From positions 1 to 64,000 of the forward strand of contig RDXM01000107.1 in the NCBI GenBank assembly GCA_004292595.1: 64,000 nucleotides of DNA, given 5' to 3'. This DNA is from Candidatus Kapaibacterium sp. GTDB lineage: Bacteria > Bacteroidota > Ignavibacteria > Kapaibacteriales > UBA4661. Shown piece after piece: positions 18,096 to 27,285 of this stretch. The stretch's first letter is position 1, and each line of letters opens with the position of its first letter. Made by a program: the position numbers and the translations under genes. The notes below the pieces were generated by a model. It did not search any database. It was not told the DNA's origin and saw nothing but the letters and a program-made list of their open reading frames with translations.

Positions 18096-19442
18096 ATGAA
18101 AAAAACCTTATACACCGTATGGATGCTCGCTTGCAAGAGCCTCGTTGCCGCAGCCGCTTTTACGCAGATTGCTTCCGCGCAGTATAGCGGGCAGTCCATT
18201 CCAACGCCAGCAAAGGCGCAAGAAAAGCCAGTTGTCATCGTTGGTGCGACGGTTCACGTGGGCAATGGCACGGTGATTGAAAATGGCGCGATTGCGTTTG
18301 ACAAAGGTAAAATTACGCGCGTTGGCGCGAATGATGCGTCATTCGACCGCACGGGCGCAGAAGTCGTGGAAGCCGCAGGAAAACACGTCTATCCGAGTTT
18401 TATTGCAGGAAATACGACGTTGGGTTTGGTGGAAGTTGAATCTATTCGCCAAATGCAAGATGTATTCGAGGTCGGCAGCATCAATCCTCATGTTCGCTCG
18501 CTTATTGCCTACAATGCGGAATCGCCAATTATTCCCACAATCCGCTTCAATGGTGTTCTCCTTGCAATGGTCGCGCCCAAAGGTGGCTTGGTTTCTGGGC
18601 GTTCATCGGTGATGGAGTTGGATGCGTGGAGCTGGGAAGATGCGAGCTTGAAATCGGATGTTGGTATTCATGTCAATTTTCCCAATGTTAGTCGCAATGC
18701 GGCTTCCAGCGATATTGACCGCAAAACACAGGACGACCAAGTAGCAAAGCAGCTTGCAGCATTGTACCAATTTTTCCGCGAAGCAGAAGCGTACAGCAAA
18801 TCAGCGCAAGCAAAAGAGAAAAACCTTCGTTTGGAGGCAATGCGCGGGCTGTTCGACGGCACGAAAAAGCTCTTTATTCGCATTGATGCGGCAAAGGGAA
18901 TCCTCGCGGCGGTGCAGTTTGCGAAGGAATTTGGGATTACACCCATTATCGTGGGTGGCGCAGATGCGTGGCTTGTGGCGGATATTCTAAAAGCAAACAA
19001 TGTTCCTGTGATGCTCGAAGGCACACACGCCTTGCCAGAGCGCACTTCCGACGACATTGAACAGCCGTACAAAACGCCTGCCATGCTCCAAAAAGCTGGT
19101 GTGCTTTTTTCGCTGAGTGCAAGTTTGCAGACCTTCAGCTATGGTGCGTTTCAGCAGCGAAATATCTGCTTTGAAGCGGGAACCGCCGTTGCGCACGGAC
19201 TTAGCAAAGAAGAGGCTCTGGCGGCAATTAGCGCAAATGTGGCGAAAATACTGGGCGTGAGCGACCGCGTTGGGACGCTCGAAACAGGCAAAGATGCCAC
19301 GCTCTTCATCTCCGACGGCGACGCGCTGGATATGCGCACAAACAACCTCCAAGCCGCGTACATTCGTGGAAAGAGGCTGCAATTAGTCAATAAACAGAAG
19401 TTTCTGTACGAGCAATACAAGTCGAAGTACGGGCAGAAGTAA
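18096..19442 (+). CDS. Exported amidohydrolase-like protein lacking the metal HxH motif
   Basis: A 448-residue protein with a signal peptide (MKKTLYTVW..., ending about IASAQ). The fold markers of the imidazolonepropionase-type amidohydrolases are there: the N-terminal beta cap with VGNGTVIENGAIAFDKGKI, and the C-terminal GTLETGKDATLFISDGD. However, where active members have PGLIDxHxH, this one reads VYPSFIAGNTTLGL, so the first two metal ligands are absent. Paired, catalytically diverged amidohydrolases are common in Bacteroidota, but no partner is adjacent here. ATG 18096 is chosen for its signal peptide; an upstream in-frame ATG lies in a repeat element. Confidence 0.8.
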   Translation: MKKTLYTVWMLACKSLVAAAAFTQIASAQYSGQSIPTPAKAQEKPVVIVGATVHVGNGTVIENGAIAFDKGKITRVGANDASFDRTGAEVVEAAGKHVYPSFIAGNTTLGLVEVESIRQMQDVFEVGSINPHVRSLIAYNAESPIIPTIRFNGVLLAMVAPKGGLVSGRSSVMELDAWSWEDASLKSDVGIHVNFPNVSRNAASSDIDRKTQDDQVAKQLAALYQFFREAEAYSKSAQAKEKNLRLEAMRGLFDGTKKLFIRIDAAKGILAAVQFAKEFGITPIIVGGADAWLVADILKANNVPVMLEGTHALPERTSDDIEQPYKTPAMLQKAGVLFSLSASLQTFSYGAFQQRNICFEAGTAVAHGLSKEEALAAISANVAKILGVSDRVGTLETGKDATLFISDGDALDMRTNNLQAAYIRGKRLQLVNKQKFLYEQYKSKYGQK

Positions 19443-19450
19443 TTTTTTTT

Positions 19451-19619
19451 GTAACCAGTCAGGTATTCGCAATGGAGGGGGACGCAGATGAAGATGATTA
19501 AATGGATGAAGATGATGCAAGAGCAAAAGATATTACCACTAGGTACGCGTTCAATCTATCATCTTCATCCATCGAATCATTTTCATCTGCGTCCAAAAAA
19601 TCAAGACCTGACCAGTTAG
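19451..19619. repeat. Family D long inverted-repeat element, copy 1
   Basis: Outer ends GTAACCAGTCAGGT and ACCTGACCAGTTAG enclose a second inverted repeat, GACGCAGATGAAGATGAT... on the left and its complement on the right (about 19490-19594). The arms are built from the direct repeat GATGAAGATGAT. It is non-coding, lies just after the amidohydrolase stop, and matches 51370-51569. Confidence 0.85.
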
Positions 19620-19667
19620 TTTTTTTTCTCCGAAATTCTCCGCTTTCACAATCATTTCTCAATCACT

Positions 19668-20054
19668 ATGACGGTTCGTATTGGCTTACACGCTCGCAAT
19701 GTTCTAGGCGAAACCTTACAACCATGCTCGCTCGCGCCCCTGACGGGCTATTACCGAACAGGCTGCTGCGACACAGGCGAGGACGATAGAGGTTCGCACA
19801 CCGTTTGCGCTGAGATGACCGAAGAATTTCTTGCCTTCAGTAAATCTCGCGGAAACGACCTTTCTACGCCTGTTCCGCAGTATAATTTTCCGGGCTTGAA
19901 GGCAGGCGACCGTTGGTGTTTGTGCGCTGGACGCTGGAGAGAGGCATGGGAAGCGGGCTGCGCGCCACGTGTGTTCTTGGCAAGCACCCACGTCGAAACC
20001 TTGCGCTTTGTGCCGCTTCATGCCTTGAAGCAATACGCTGTGGAAGATGTGTAA
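19668..20054 (+). CDS. DUF2237 family protein
   Basis: A 128-residue cytoplasmic protein of a conserved, uncharacterised family. The hallmarks are NVLGETLQPC, TGYYRTGCC, the VCAEMTEEFLAFSKSRGND stretch, FPGLKAGDRWCLCAGRW and a Cys-rich surface (six cysteines), which suggests metal or redox involvement. Length is normal for the family. purK starts 73 bp downstream on the same strand; no functional link is known. Confidence 0.88.
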   Translation: MTVRIGLHARNVLGETLQPCSLAPLTGYYRTGCCDTGEDDRGSHTVCAEMTEEFLAFSKSRGNDLSTPVPQYNFPGLKAGDRWCLCAGRWREAWEAGCAPRVFLASTHVETLRFVPLHALKQYAVEDV

Positions 20055-20127
20055 ATACGCTCCAAGCGTGTATTGATGAGCCTTCCCAACCTTTATCCTT
20101 TTGCTCTCATCCTTTTTCCTTTCCTTC

Positions 20128-21297
20128 ATGCTCGCTTCTGTGTACAATGACGGCGCACCAGTAACCATCGGCATTCTCGGCGGTGGACAATTAGCCAAAA
20201 TGAGTGCGCTTGCCGCATACCGACTGGGTTTGCAGGTGGCAATAATTGAACCCGCCGAAGAATCACCCGCAGGAAATATGACCAAGCACGATTTTACCGA
20301 AGGCTGGCTGTCTGAGCCTGAATTGGAGCGGTTTATCGAGGTGAGCGATATTGTTACCTTAGAAAATGAGTTTATTCCTGTGCCAATTTTAGAACGTATT
20401 GCCGAGCGACGCTTAGTGCTGCCCAGTCCAGAAACCATGCGACTTGTGCAGGATAAATTTATTCAAAAAGAAACCATGCGGGCATCGGGAATCCCAGTGC
20501 CAGAATTTGCCGCAATCAACAGCGTACAAGAAGGCTACGACTTCGGCAAAGCGCACGGTTATCCCTTTGTGATGAAAACACGGACGCTCGGCTACGATGG
20601 CTACGGCAATGCGACGGTTACACGCGACAATCAAACAATGGTCGCATTTACGCGCTTCACGAGCGACCCCGACGTGCCGCGCCAAATGATGGCGGAAGCA
20701 TTCGTAACCTTTCAGAAAGAGCTTGCGGTGATGGTTGCGCGGAATCGGCGTGGCGAATTAGCGGTATATCCGTGCGTGGAGACGGTGCAGGAAAATCACA
20801 TTTGCCGCTACGTGCTTGCGCCCGCGCCCGACCTCACGGCGGAAACACGCAAACGCGCACAGGAAATTGCCGTTGCGGCAGTAGAAGCGGTGCAGGGTGT
20901 AGGAGTTTTTGGCGTGGAAATGTTTTTGACAAATACGGGTGAAATTTTGTACAATGAAATCGCGCCGCGCCCGCACAACTCTGGTCATTACACGATTGAA
21001 GGCTCGTACACATCGCAATTTGAAAATCACATCCGCGCCGTGTGCAATTTGCCGCTTGGTTCGGGCGACCTCATTGCTCCAGCAGCCGTCATGGCAAATG
21101 TGCTTGGAAAGCGCATTGGTTCTGGTACGCCGGACACGGTTACTGCGCTTTTCCGCCATGACAAAGTAGCCTTTCACCTCTACGGCAAGCGCACCAGCCG
21201 CGTTGGGCGGAAAATGGGGCATTTGACGGTGCTAGGCGCGTCGGTCGAAGAGGCTTTGGCGAGCGCGAAAGCGGCGGAAGCGGATTTGTTTTGGTAA
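20128..21297 (+). CDS. purK: 5-(carboxyamino)imidazole ribonucleotide synthase
   Basis: An ATP-grasp enzyme that carboxylates aminoimidazole ribonucleotide with bicarbonate in purine synthesis. The 389-residue product starts near the family hallmark IGILGGGQLAKM (about residues 13-24). The ATP-grasp core KTRTLGYDGYGN and the metal-binding EIAPRPHNSGHYTIEG follow. It is somewhat long at the N-terminus. ATG 20128 fits best; upstream the frame continues only from a TTG codon. purE, the usual neighbour, is not present. Confidence 0.93.
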   Translation: MLASVYNDGAPVTIGILGGGQLAKMSALAAYRLGLQVAIIEPAEESPAGNMTKHDFTEGWLSEPELERFIEVSDIVTLENEFIPVPILERIAERRLVLPSPETMRLVQDKFIQKETMRASGIPVPEFAAINSVQEGYDFGKAHGYPFVMKTRTLGYDGYGNATVTRDNQTMVAFTRFTSDPDVPRQMMAEAFVTFQKELAVMVARNRRGELAVYPCVETVQENHICRYVLAPAPDLTAETRKRAQEIAVAAVEAVQGVGVFGVEMFLTNTGEILYNEIAPRPHNSGHYTIEGSYTSQFENHIRAVCNLPLGSGDLIAPAAVMANVLGKRIGSGTPDTVTALFRHDKVAFHLYGKRTSRVGRKMGHLTVLGASVEEALASAKAAEADLFW

Positions 21298-21318
21298 CGC
21301 GCTGTGCAGAGCCATTTG

Positions 21319-21347
21319 CACAGACAAAAGTGTCCGCGCTACTGAAG
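21319..21347. repeat. Degenerate half of a family B module
   Basis: CACAGACAAAAGTGTCC followed by GCGCTACTGAAG matches the right arm of family B copies (as at 13993-14019) with several changes. No left arm remains. It sits just after the purK stop. Confidence 0.45.
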
Positions 21348-21381
21348 AAAAGGAAATGTGCGTACGAGATGCACAGTATGA

Positions 21382-22230
21382 CTACTTCATGCGAAAATTC
21401 ATTGGGATACTTACCCAGCAATCAAGCGGGGTTGTGCCTTGAATAGCAGGCGTAAAGGTGGACGACATGACGGCATCAATCGCTGCTTTATTCAAAAGGT
21501 CGGAGTCGGTTGATTCGATAATGTATTTTTTCGGCTTGCCTTTTTTATCTACCAAAACGCGGATATTCACTGTGCCTTCAATTCCTGCACGTCGCGCAAT
21601 ATCGGGATAGACGACGCGCTTTTGCAAATCTGCAATATCAATATACGGCTCTTTGTCCACCGCCATAAATTCGTAGGCATTCGGCTCGGCTTCGCGGACT
21701 TCCACATCCACATCGCTGGCAAGTCCCAAAAAGCCTTGGTCATCGCCGTCGCCGCCAGAGGTGCTGGCACGCGAGATTTCATCCACATTGGCGAAGTCTT
21801 TTACGTCGGGTGCAACGAGCGCATCAGGTACGGGAACAGGCGTACCAGCGCGAGCAGCTGGACCGGGTGCGCTTGTGGGCGGCGGCGGCGGTGTTGCTTC
21901 GGCAGCTTGCGGCGGTGGCGGCAGCGTGGTGAGTTTCATTTTATTGATTGCTGGACCGCGCTTTTTTAAGGCGGTGGTGCTAGCAAGGAAAGCCGTGTAG
22001 CCGCCCAAAAGCAGCAACGAACTGGTGAGCGCAATGGCAAAGCCACGCACGGTTGCTTTCGGCAAGTATGCTTTTATTTCTCGTGCGCCGTACAAATGCG
22101 GTGGCACAAGCGGTGAAGCGGTAAACGGCTCGCCATTGCGCACCGAATAGAGCGTTGGTGCGCTCTGGGGGGTGAGGCTCTGAGGTGAGGTGAGTGTCTG
22201 CGGGTGTTCGTTTTCAATCGTGGTGTTCAT
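21382..22230 (-). CDS. TonB-family energy transducer
   Basis: Couples the proton-motive force to outer-membrane receptors. The 282-residue product has one hydrophobic anchor (about residues 75-95, ALTSSLLLLGGYTAFLAS), a Pro/Ala-rich periplasmic spacer (TTLPPPPQ..., ATPPPPPTSAPGP) and a C-terminal TonB domain with VVYPDIARRAGIEGTVNIRV and the closing WVSIPMNFRMK. The N-terminus before the anchor is unusually long (about 70 polar residues). ATG 22230 is preferred over the reading from 22296. No exbB/exbD or receptor gene is adjacent. Confidence 0.9.
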   Translation of the reverse strand: MNTTIENEHPQTLTSPQSLTPQSAPTLYSVRNGEPFTASPLVPPHLYGAREIKAYLPKATVRGFAIALTSSLLLLGGYTAFLASTTALKKRGPAINKMKLTTLPPPPQAAEATPPPPPTSAPGPAARAGTPVPVPDALVAPDVKDFANVDEISRASTSGGDGDDQGFLGLASDVDVEVREAEPNAYEFMAVDKEPYIDIADLQKRVVYPDIARRAGIEGTVNIRVLVDKKGKPKKYIIESTDSDLLNKAAIDAVMSSTFTPAIQGTTPLDCWVSIPMNFRMK

Positions 22231-22341
22231 GCAAATTTTGCCAATGATGGACAGAAGTAAAGTACTACCAAAAGTGATACCAATTATCAAACGCAAAATT
22301 GACCCAAATGTTGCACTCTACCGAGTTATGATTTCATAATA

Positions 22342-22355
22342 GTTGATATATCAAC
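22342..22355. promoter_or_regulatory. Palindrome GTTGATATATCAAC upstream of tonB
   Basis: A perfect 14-bp palindrome about 112 bp upstream of the tonB start codon, in an otherwise AT-rich intergenic region of 505 bp. It has the form of a dimeric repressor site, but no regulator is identified. Confidence 0.3.
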
Positions 22356-22535
22356 AATAATTGCCCTCGTGTGCGCTTCGTGCAAAACTGCTCATACTTT
22401 GATTTTTTTGGTTTTGTTGTGAATTATTCTGCAAATTGTTTGCGATAGAGACGATAGGGTTGTGTGGGGCTGTTTTTCATTGTAAGCACAAGGAACAGCT
22501 TGCCATCAAGAAAGTTCACAAATGAAAGAATTGTA

Positions 22536-22640
22536 TATACTGAAAAAGATTTATTGCTTCAGATGTAGTCCACCTTCAAGGTGGACTACATCTCAACTCC
22601 TTCACTTTCCGATATGCAGTTTTTACCCATTTTTAGTATA
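22536..22640. repeat. Family C element, copy 1 (complete)
   Basis: The ends TATACTGAAAAAG (22536 on) and TTTTTAGTATA (to 22640) are inverted. Inside, 22561-22593 is a perfect 16-bp hairpin around one central base (AGATGTAGTCCACCTT and its complement). It ends 95 bp before the start of a histidine kinase gene. Copies occur at 42453 and 46142, both beside another kinase gene. Confidence 0.88.
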
Positions 22641-22735
22641 AAATAAGCACGACACAACGAGCATAATTTCTCATTATCAATGAGATATTCTTGGTATTCT
22701 CATTGCCTCTCAATATTCCTCAAAGTAGTTCAACT

Positions 22736-25513
22736 ATGTGGTTTCGGAATTTATCATTACCTCTTAAATTTGGTCTTCTCACAGGGCTGATATTTTGTGC
22801 CGTTCTGATGCTGATTATCGGTGGAATGCGCCAACTGTCCGCTTTGAACGATACAGTGATTGTCCTCGACACAAACCGTATTCCCTCGGTGCAGCATCTT
22901 TCGATGATGCGCTCGGCATTTGCGGACTATCGCATTTACGAATATCGCCATGTTATTTCTACCGAAGAGCGCGAAATGGCGGCGATTGAAGCCCTTCTTG
23001 CTGCCGAACGCGCTCGCTTTATTGCCGCCGAGCAAGCATATATGCCGCTTGTGTCCGATCCTCTTGAAGTAACGCTCTTCCAAGAGTTCAAGCGGAATGA
23101 ACAACAATATCTTGCTATCCATGAAAAGCTCATGGATTTATCCCGAAATAATCGCAATCAGGAGGCAAATCAACTCCTTTCTGGCAGCGCAACGCTGCTC
23201 TACGACGAGTGCCGAACCTCGCTGCAACGAGTCATTGCGCATAATATTCGCTTGGCAACAGAAATAACGGTGAAATCTCGCGCACGACAACGCCTTGTTG
23301 CCGCCTCTGCTGCGGGCTTGGTTGTCTTTGTTTTACTTATCATCTTTGTTGTCCATTTTGTTGCGCAGCGCATGATTACTCAGCCTGTGCAGCAGTTAAG
23401 CTACGCAATGAAGCAAGCAGAACAAGGTCAGTACGATGGTGTTCTGCCAGCGCAAAGCCATGATGAAATTGGTGCGCTGGTGGGTTCGTATCAAAGTATG
23501 GTTGGTTCTATCACGCATAAATCCGAAGAAGTGCAGGCGCAAAATGAAGAAATCGTGCGTCAGCAGCGTATTATGGAAGTACAAGCGCAGTATTTGGAGC
23601 GAGCAAATTCCTCCTTGCGGCAAAATAACGTGGATTTGCGCCAGTTTATGCAGCGCGAATTTTTGCGTATTGAAGAACTAACGCGCCTCAAGGACACGCT
23701 CGTCAATATCGCTCGCACAGAATCTTTGCATAACGGCAACGTCAGCGAAGCAATGCACTTTATTACCGAGCAGGGCGCACTGCATCTTGATGTTGCGCGG
23801 GTCAGTATTTGGCTCATGCGTGGCGGGCGAGGTTTTATCGGCAAGCCGTCGGTCATGGAACTGGAGTTGATGGATTTGTATGATAAAAACGCAGGAGCGC
23901 ATAGCAGCACGGCATGGCTCAGTGAGCGCGACTATCCGCACTACTTTTCGGCACTGGAAACGCTCAATGTCATTGATGCAACCGATGCACTGACCGACCA
24001 ACGCACGAAAGAATTTACCGAAAAATACTTAAAGCCGCTCGGCATCAATGCTATGCTGGATGTGCCGATTCGGAGCGGTGCCATAGTAATTGGTGTGCTG
24101 TGCGTAGAGCATATTGGCGGTCTGCGAAATTGGACGTTGGAAGAAGAAATTTTTGCTCGCAGTTTAGGAAATTTCGTTGTGATTGCGCTTGATGCACAAG
24201 AAAAAATGCGGCAGCGCGAACGCTTGAAAGACTTAAATAAAGAGCTTCTCCTCGTCAATACGGATTTGCAGGAAAAGAATCTCGCCTTGCAAACCGCGCA
24301 AGATGCGGCTGCGCAGACGTTGTTGTATATCAATCACCAAAATCAGCTTTTGGAAGGAAAAACGCACGAACTTATCAATGCAAATCGGGAAATGGCAGAG
24401 AAGCAAAACCTTATGAGCGAGGTCAATGCGTTGCTTGCCGATGCGCACAAGCAGCTGAATGCTCAAAATAACCTTTTGAAAGAGCGCGCAGAAGAAACAA
24501 CAATCCACCTTCTGAGTTTGAAGGACGAAAACTCTGCGCTTCGTTTCATGCACGATGAACTGCAACAAGCATATACCGAAATTCAGCGTCAGCATATGAT
24601 GTTAGAGCAGCAATCACGCCACACTAGTGCTATGGCAGACGAAGTGCAAGGGAAAAACGAACTGCTTCTGCAAGCAAACACCGAGCTTTCGCAAGTGTAC
24701 CGTGAATTGCGGCGGCAAAATGAATTGCTCCAAGAACAAGCCGTGCGCATTGAAGAAGCAAATACAGAATTACAAGAGAAAAATATGATGCTGACACGCA
24801 TTGACCAAGAGAAAAACGATATGCTCGGCATTGTCGCACACGACCTTCGCAATCCGCTTTCGTCCATTATGCTGGGTGCGGCATTTCTGAAGCGTTTGCA
24901 CAATCGCGGACAGCTCACCGGAGAAGATATGCTACGGCACTTAACCCGCATCGAAGATACTTCCGAGCGCATGAATACGATTATCTCCGAAATGCTGGAC
25001 TTGAACGCTATCGAAACTGGACGCTTGCAGATCAATACCGTAGATTTAGACTGTACTGGCTTAGTGCAGGTCGTCGCCGATGATTTTACCAAACGCGCCG
25101 AAACAAAAAATATCACGATTCAAGCGCGTACACCAGTAGAAAGTGTGCGCCTGACGACCGATGGTCGTATTATGCGGCAAATTATGGATAATCTTGTTTC
25201 CAATGCTGTGAAGTTCTCTCCTCTGGGAAAATCTGTCTTTTTAGAATTACGGAATGATGAGTATTCTGTAACGTTTATCGTCCGCGACGAAGGACCTGGA
25301 ATTAACGTGCAAGACCGCGCACACCTCTTCCAAAAATTTACGCGCCTCTCAGCCAGACCAACAGGTGGCGAGCATTCGACAGGATTGGGTTTATCTATTG
25401 TGAAGAAGTTTGTTGTCGCGCTCGGCGGCGATATTCGTTGCGAAAGTGCGCCAGAAAGTGGGCAGATTGGCGCGACGTTTATTGTTACGTTCCCGCTTCA
25501 AGCATCAAGCTAA
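22736..25513 (+). CDS. Membrane sensor histidine kinase (4HB-HAMP-GAF-HisKA-HATPase)
   Basis: A 925-residue kinase. Two membrane helices (about residues 10-30 and 183-205) enclose a helical periplasmic sensor of the four-helix-bundle MCP type. A HAMP linker, a coiled coil, a GAF-like domain (about 320-480) and a second very long coiled coil (about 490-690) follow. The phospho-accepting His702 lies in IVAHDLRNPLSS. The ATPase domain has the N box DNLVSNAVKFSP, G1 DEGPGI and G2 GEHSTGLGLSIVKK. It has no receiver domain. The likely start is ATG 22736 (MWFRNLSLP), though the frame is open from 22691. A second kinase begins 90 bp downstream. Confidence 0.93.
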   Translation: MWFRNLSLPLKFGLLTGLIFCAVLMLIIGGMRQLSALNDTVIVLDTNRIPSVQHLSMMRSAFADYRIYEYRHVISTEEREMAAIEALLAAERARFIAAEQAYMPLVSDPLEVTLFQEFKRNEQQYLAIHEKLMDLSRNNRNQEANQLLSGSATLLYDECRTSLQRVIAHNIRLATEITVKSRARQRLVAASAAGLVVFVLLIIFVVHFVAQRMITQPVQQLSYAMKQAEQGQYDGVLPAQSHDEIGALVGSYQSMVGSITHKSEEVQAQNEEIVRQQRIMEVQAQYLERANSSLRQNNVDLRQFMQREFLRIEELTRLKDTLVNIARTESLHNGNVSEAMHFITEQGALHLDVARVSIWLMRGGRGFIGKPSVMELELMDLYDKNAGAHSSTAWLSERDYPHYFSALETLNVIDATDALTDQRTKEFTEKYLKPLGINAMLDVPIRSGAIVIGVLCVEHIGGLRNWTLEEEIFARSLGNFVVIALDAQEKMRQRERLKDLNKELLLVNTDLQEKNLALQTAQDAAAQTLLYINHQNQLLEGKTHELINANREMAEKQNLMSEVNALLADAHKQLNAQNNLLKERAEETTIHLLSLKDENSALRFMHDELQQAYTEIQRQHMMLEQQSRHTSAMADEVQGKNELLLQANTELSQVYRELRRQNELLQEQAVRIEEANTELQEKNMMLTRIDQEKNDMLGIVAHDLRNPLSSIMLGAAFLKRLHNRGQLTGEDMLRHLTRIEDTSERMNTIISEMLDLNAIETGRLQINTVDLDCTGLVQVVADDFTKRAETKNITIQARTPVESVRLTTDGRIMRQIMDNLVSNAVKFSPLGKSVFLELRNDEYSVTFIVRDEGPGINVQDRAHLFQKFTRLSARPTGGEHSTGLGLSIVKKFVVALGGDIRCESAPESGQIGATFIVTFPLQASS

Positions 25514-25603
25514 AAAGCGTATCACGAAAGGTCATTATCTGTGTTTCCAGAAAATTGAGGTATGACGAACTAAAGTATCACGAAGAGAACGCAGAAAAAC
25601 ACT

Positions 25604-27010
25604 ATGGGACTGCATTTTCGGGCATATTATCATTATTTTCCTCGTGTGCGAGCAGCACTTCGCACACGAAGCATTTTTGCTGTCTTGGGGAATCGTGTTT
25701 ATCCACCAACATTTTTGGAAGAGATTAACGAGCAGTGCCGTATCTTTTTTCCTTTGTATGCCGCGCCGTTCTTTGTTGCTTGGCTTCCCTATCTCAGCAT
25801 TGACCCGCTTCTTTACCCCAATGAGCCGATATTTCCTCTTTTGCGCGTTGGTCTTAGTGTTGTTGGTGTTCTGGCGGTGATTGCACGAAAGGTATGGAAG
25901 CATCCAGCAAAGCACCGTTTTATCGGCGTTGGAATGCTGTACTATCTCATTATCGCAACGGGGATTCTCACGGGACTTTCTGGGGCGCATCCGAGCTATA
26001 TCGGTGGCTATTGTTTTTTGATAACGGTTGTCGGCGCAATGCCTGTGCAGCTTTTTCATTTATATTCTAGCCTTGCCGCGTCGTTGCTGGTATTTACAGG
26101 ATTATGCTTCGTGCAAAATGTGCATTTCGATACCCCTGCACTTCAGTATAGCTTGCAAGACCTCATAAGCACCGTTGGAGTAACGATTCTTCTTAGCTAT
26201 GGGTGGTCGGTATTGCGGCGCAACACCTACGAGAAAGGACGCGGCTTGCAGGAGAGCAATCAGCGCATTCAGGAGCAGCACCACGAACTGGAAGCCAAAA
26301 ATCAAGAGCTTTTTGCGCTCAATACCGAAAAAGATGAGCTTCTGGAAATTGTTGCCCACGATTTAAAAAATCCTTTGGCTGGAATGAAAGGCATCGTGGA
26401 AATCCTTCAGAAAGACAGCGAGATTTTATCGCGGTCGTTTCAGCAAACGCTTCTGGTGCAAATAGATACCAGTTTGGAGCGAATGTTTGGTATTGTGAAT
26501 AATGTGTTGGATATTCATCGTTTAGAAGGAGATTCATTTGGCTATGCCATTACGCATCAAGACGTAATGCTGCTTCTGAAGCGTTCTGTACAATTTCACG
26601 CTGCGGCAGCGCAGGCAAAGCATCTGACCGTGCGGCACAATTTCAGTAATGAAACAGTTCTGGTCTATGCTGACGGGCAAGCATTGACGCAGGTTTTGGA
26701 CAATATTCTCTCAAATGCTATCAAATACTCACCACTCGGCAAAACTATCACCGTGCGCCTTGAGGACACTCCAGAAACAGTGCGCATCGTTGTTCAAGAC
26801 GAAGGCGCAGGCATTCCGAAAGAAGAGCAGGTGCGGCTTTTTACCAAATTTGCGCGGCTTTCGACGCAGCCAACGGGCGGCGAACACAGCACGGGTTTGG
26901 GATTGAGCATTGTAAAAAAGCTCGTACATGGCATGAATGGTCGTGTGTGGTGTGAGTCTGCGCGAGGCGCAGGAGCAGCATTCTTTGTGGAATTACCTAA
27001 AATTATCTAA
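25604..27010 (+). CDS. Membrane histidine kinase with six-helix sensor
   Basis: A 468-residue kinase. About six hydrophobic helices fill residues 40-210, then a short coiled coil leads to HisKA with His252 in IVAHDLKNPLAGM. The ATPase domain shows DNILSNAIKYSP, DEGAGIP and GEHSTGLGLSIVKK. The sensor has no recognisable ligand-binding domain and may be of the multi-helix integral-membrane type. The C-terminal 50 residues closely match the other four kinases in the window. It carries a 10-bp triple tandem repeat over its stop codon. Confidence 0.92.
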   Translation: MGLHFRAYYHYFPRVRAALRTRSIFAVLGNRVYPPTFLEEINEQCRIFFPLYAAPFFVAWLPYLSIDPLLYPNEPIFPLLRVGLSVVGVLAVIARKVWKHPAKHRFIGVGMLYYLIIATGILTGLSGAHPSYIGGYCFLITVVGAMPVQLFHLYSSLAASLLVFTGLCFVQNVHFDTPALQYSLQDLISTVGVTILLSYGWSVLRRNTYEKGRGLQESNQRIQEQHHELEAKNQELFALNTEKDELLEIVAHDLKNPLAGMKGIVEILQKDSEILSRSFQQTLLVQIDTSLERMFGIVNNVLDIHRLEGDSFGYAITHQDVMLLLKRSVQFHAAAAQAKHLTVRHNFSNETVLVYADGQALTQVLDNILSNAIKYSPLGKTITVRLEDTPETVRIVVQDEGAGIPKEEQVRLFTKFARLSTQPTGGEHSTGLGLSIVKKLVHGMNGRVWCESARGAGAAFFVELPKII

Positions 27011-27020
27011 AATTACCTAA
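26991..27020. repeat. 10-bp tandem repeat, three units, over the stop codon of the second kinase
   Basis: AATTACCTAA, AATTATCTAA and AATTACCTAA follow without gaps. The stop codon is in the second unit (27008-27010), so the last codons and stop are repeated downstream. Confidence 0.85.
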
Positions 27021-27146
27021 AGTCGTGGAGAGCCTGAGACCATAGAACTCTGGCGTGTTTGCTTGGTCTTTTCAAAGAAGAATAGTACGTTATCGCTGAA
27101 AAAAAACAACGATTTCCGTGAGATTTTTCTGCTTGTTTCTTGTAGT

Positions 27147-27158
27147 TTTTGTATCTTG
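27147..27158 (+). promoter_or_regulatory. Promoter-like box TTTTGTATCTTG
   Basis: Identical to the box at 15115-15126, 128 bp upstream of the receiver-cyclase start codon, in the 275-bp gap between that gene and the second kinase. It suggests that the cyclase has its own promoter. Confidence 0.35.
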
Positions 27159-27285
27159 AACAACGTTGAATGCTTCAACAAGACAAAACATCTGGAAAAG
27201 TATCTTTCAGGTGCATAGCATGGAACAGCCTTCAACACCGCAATTCTCCGCCTTTCTCTTTATCACTTGCCGATGATTGAGGATT

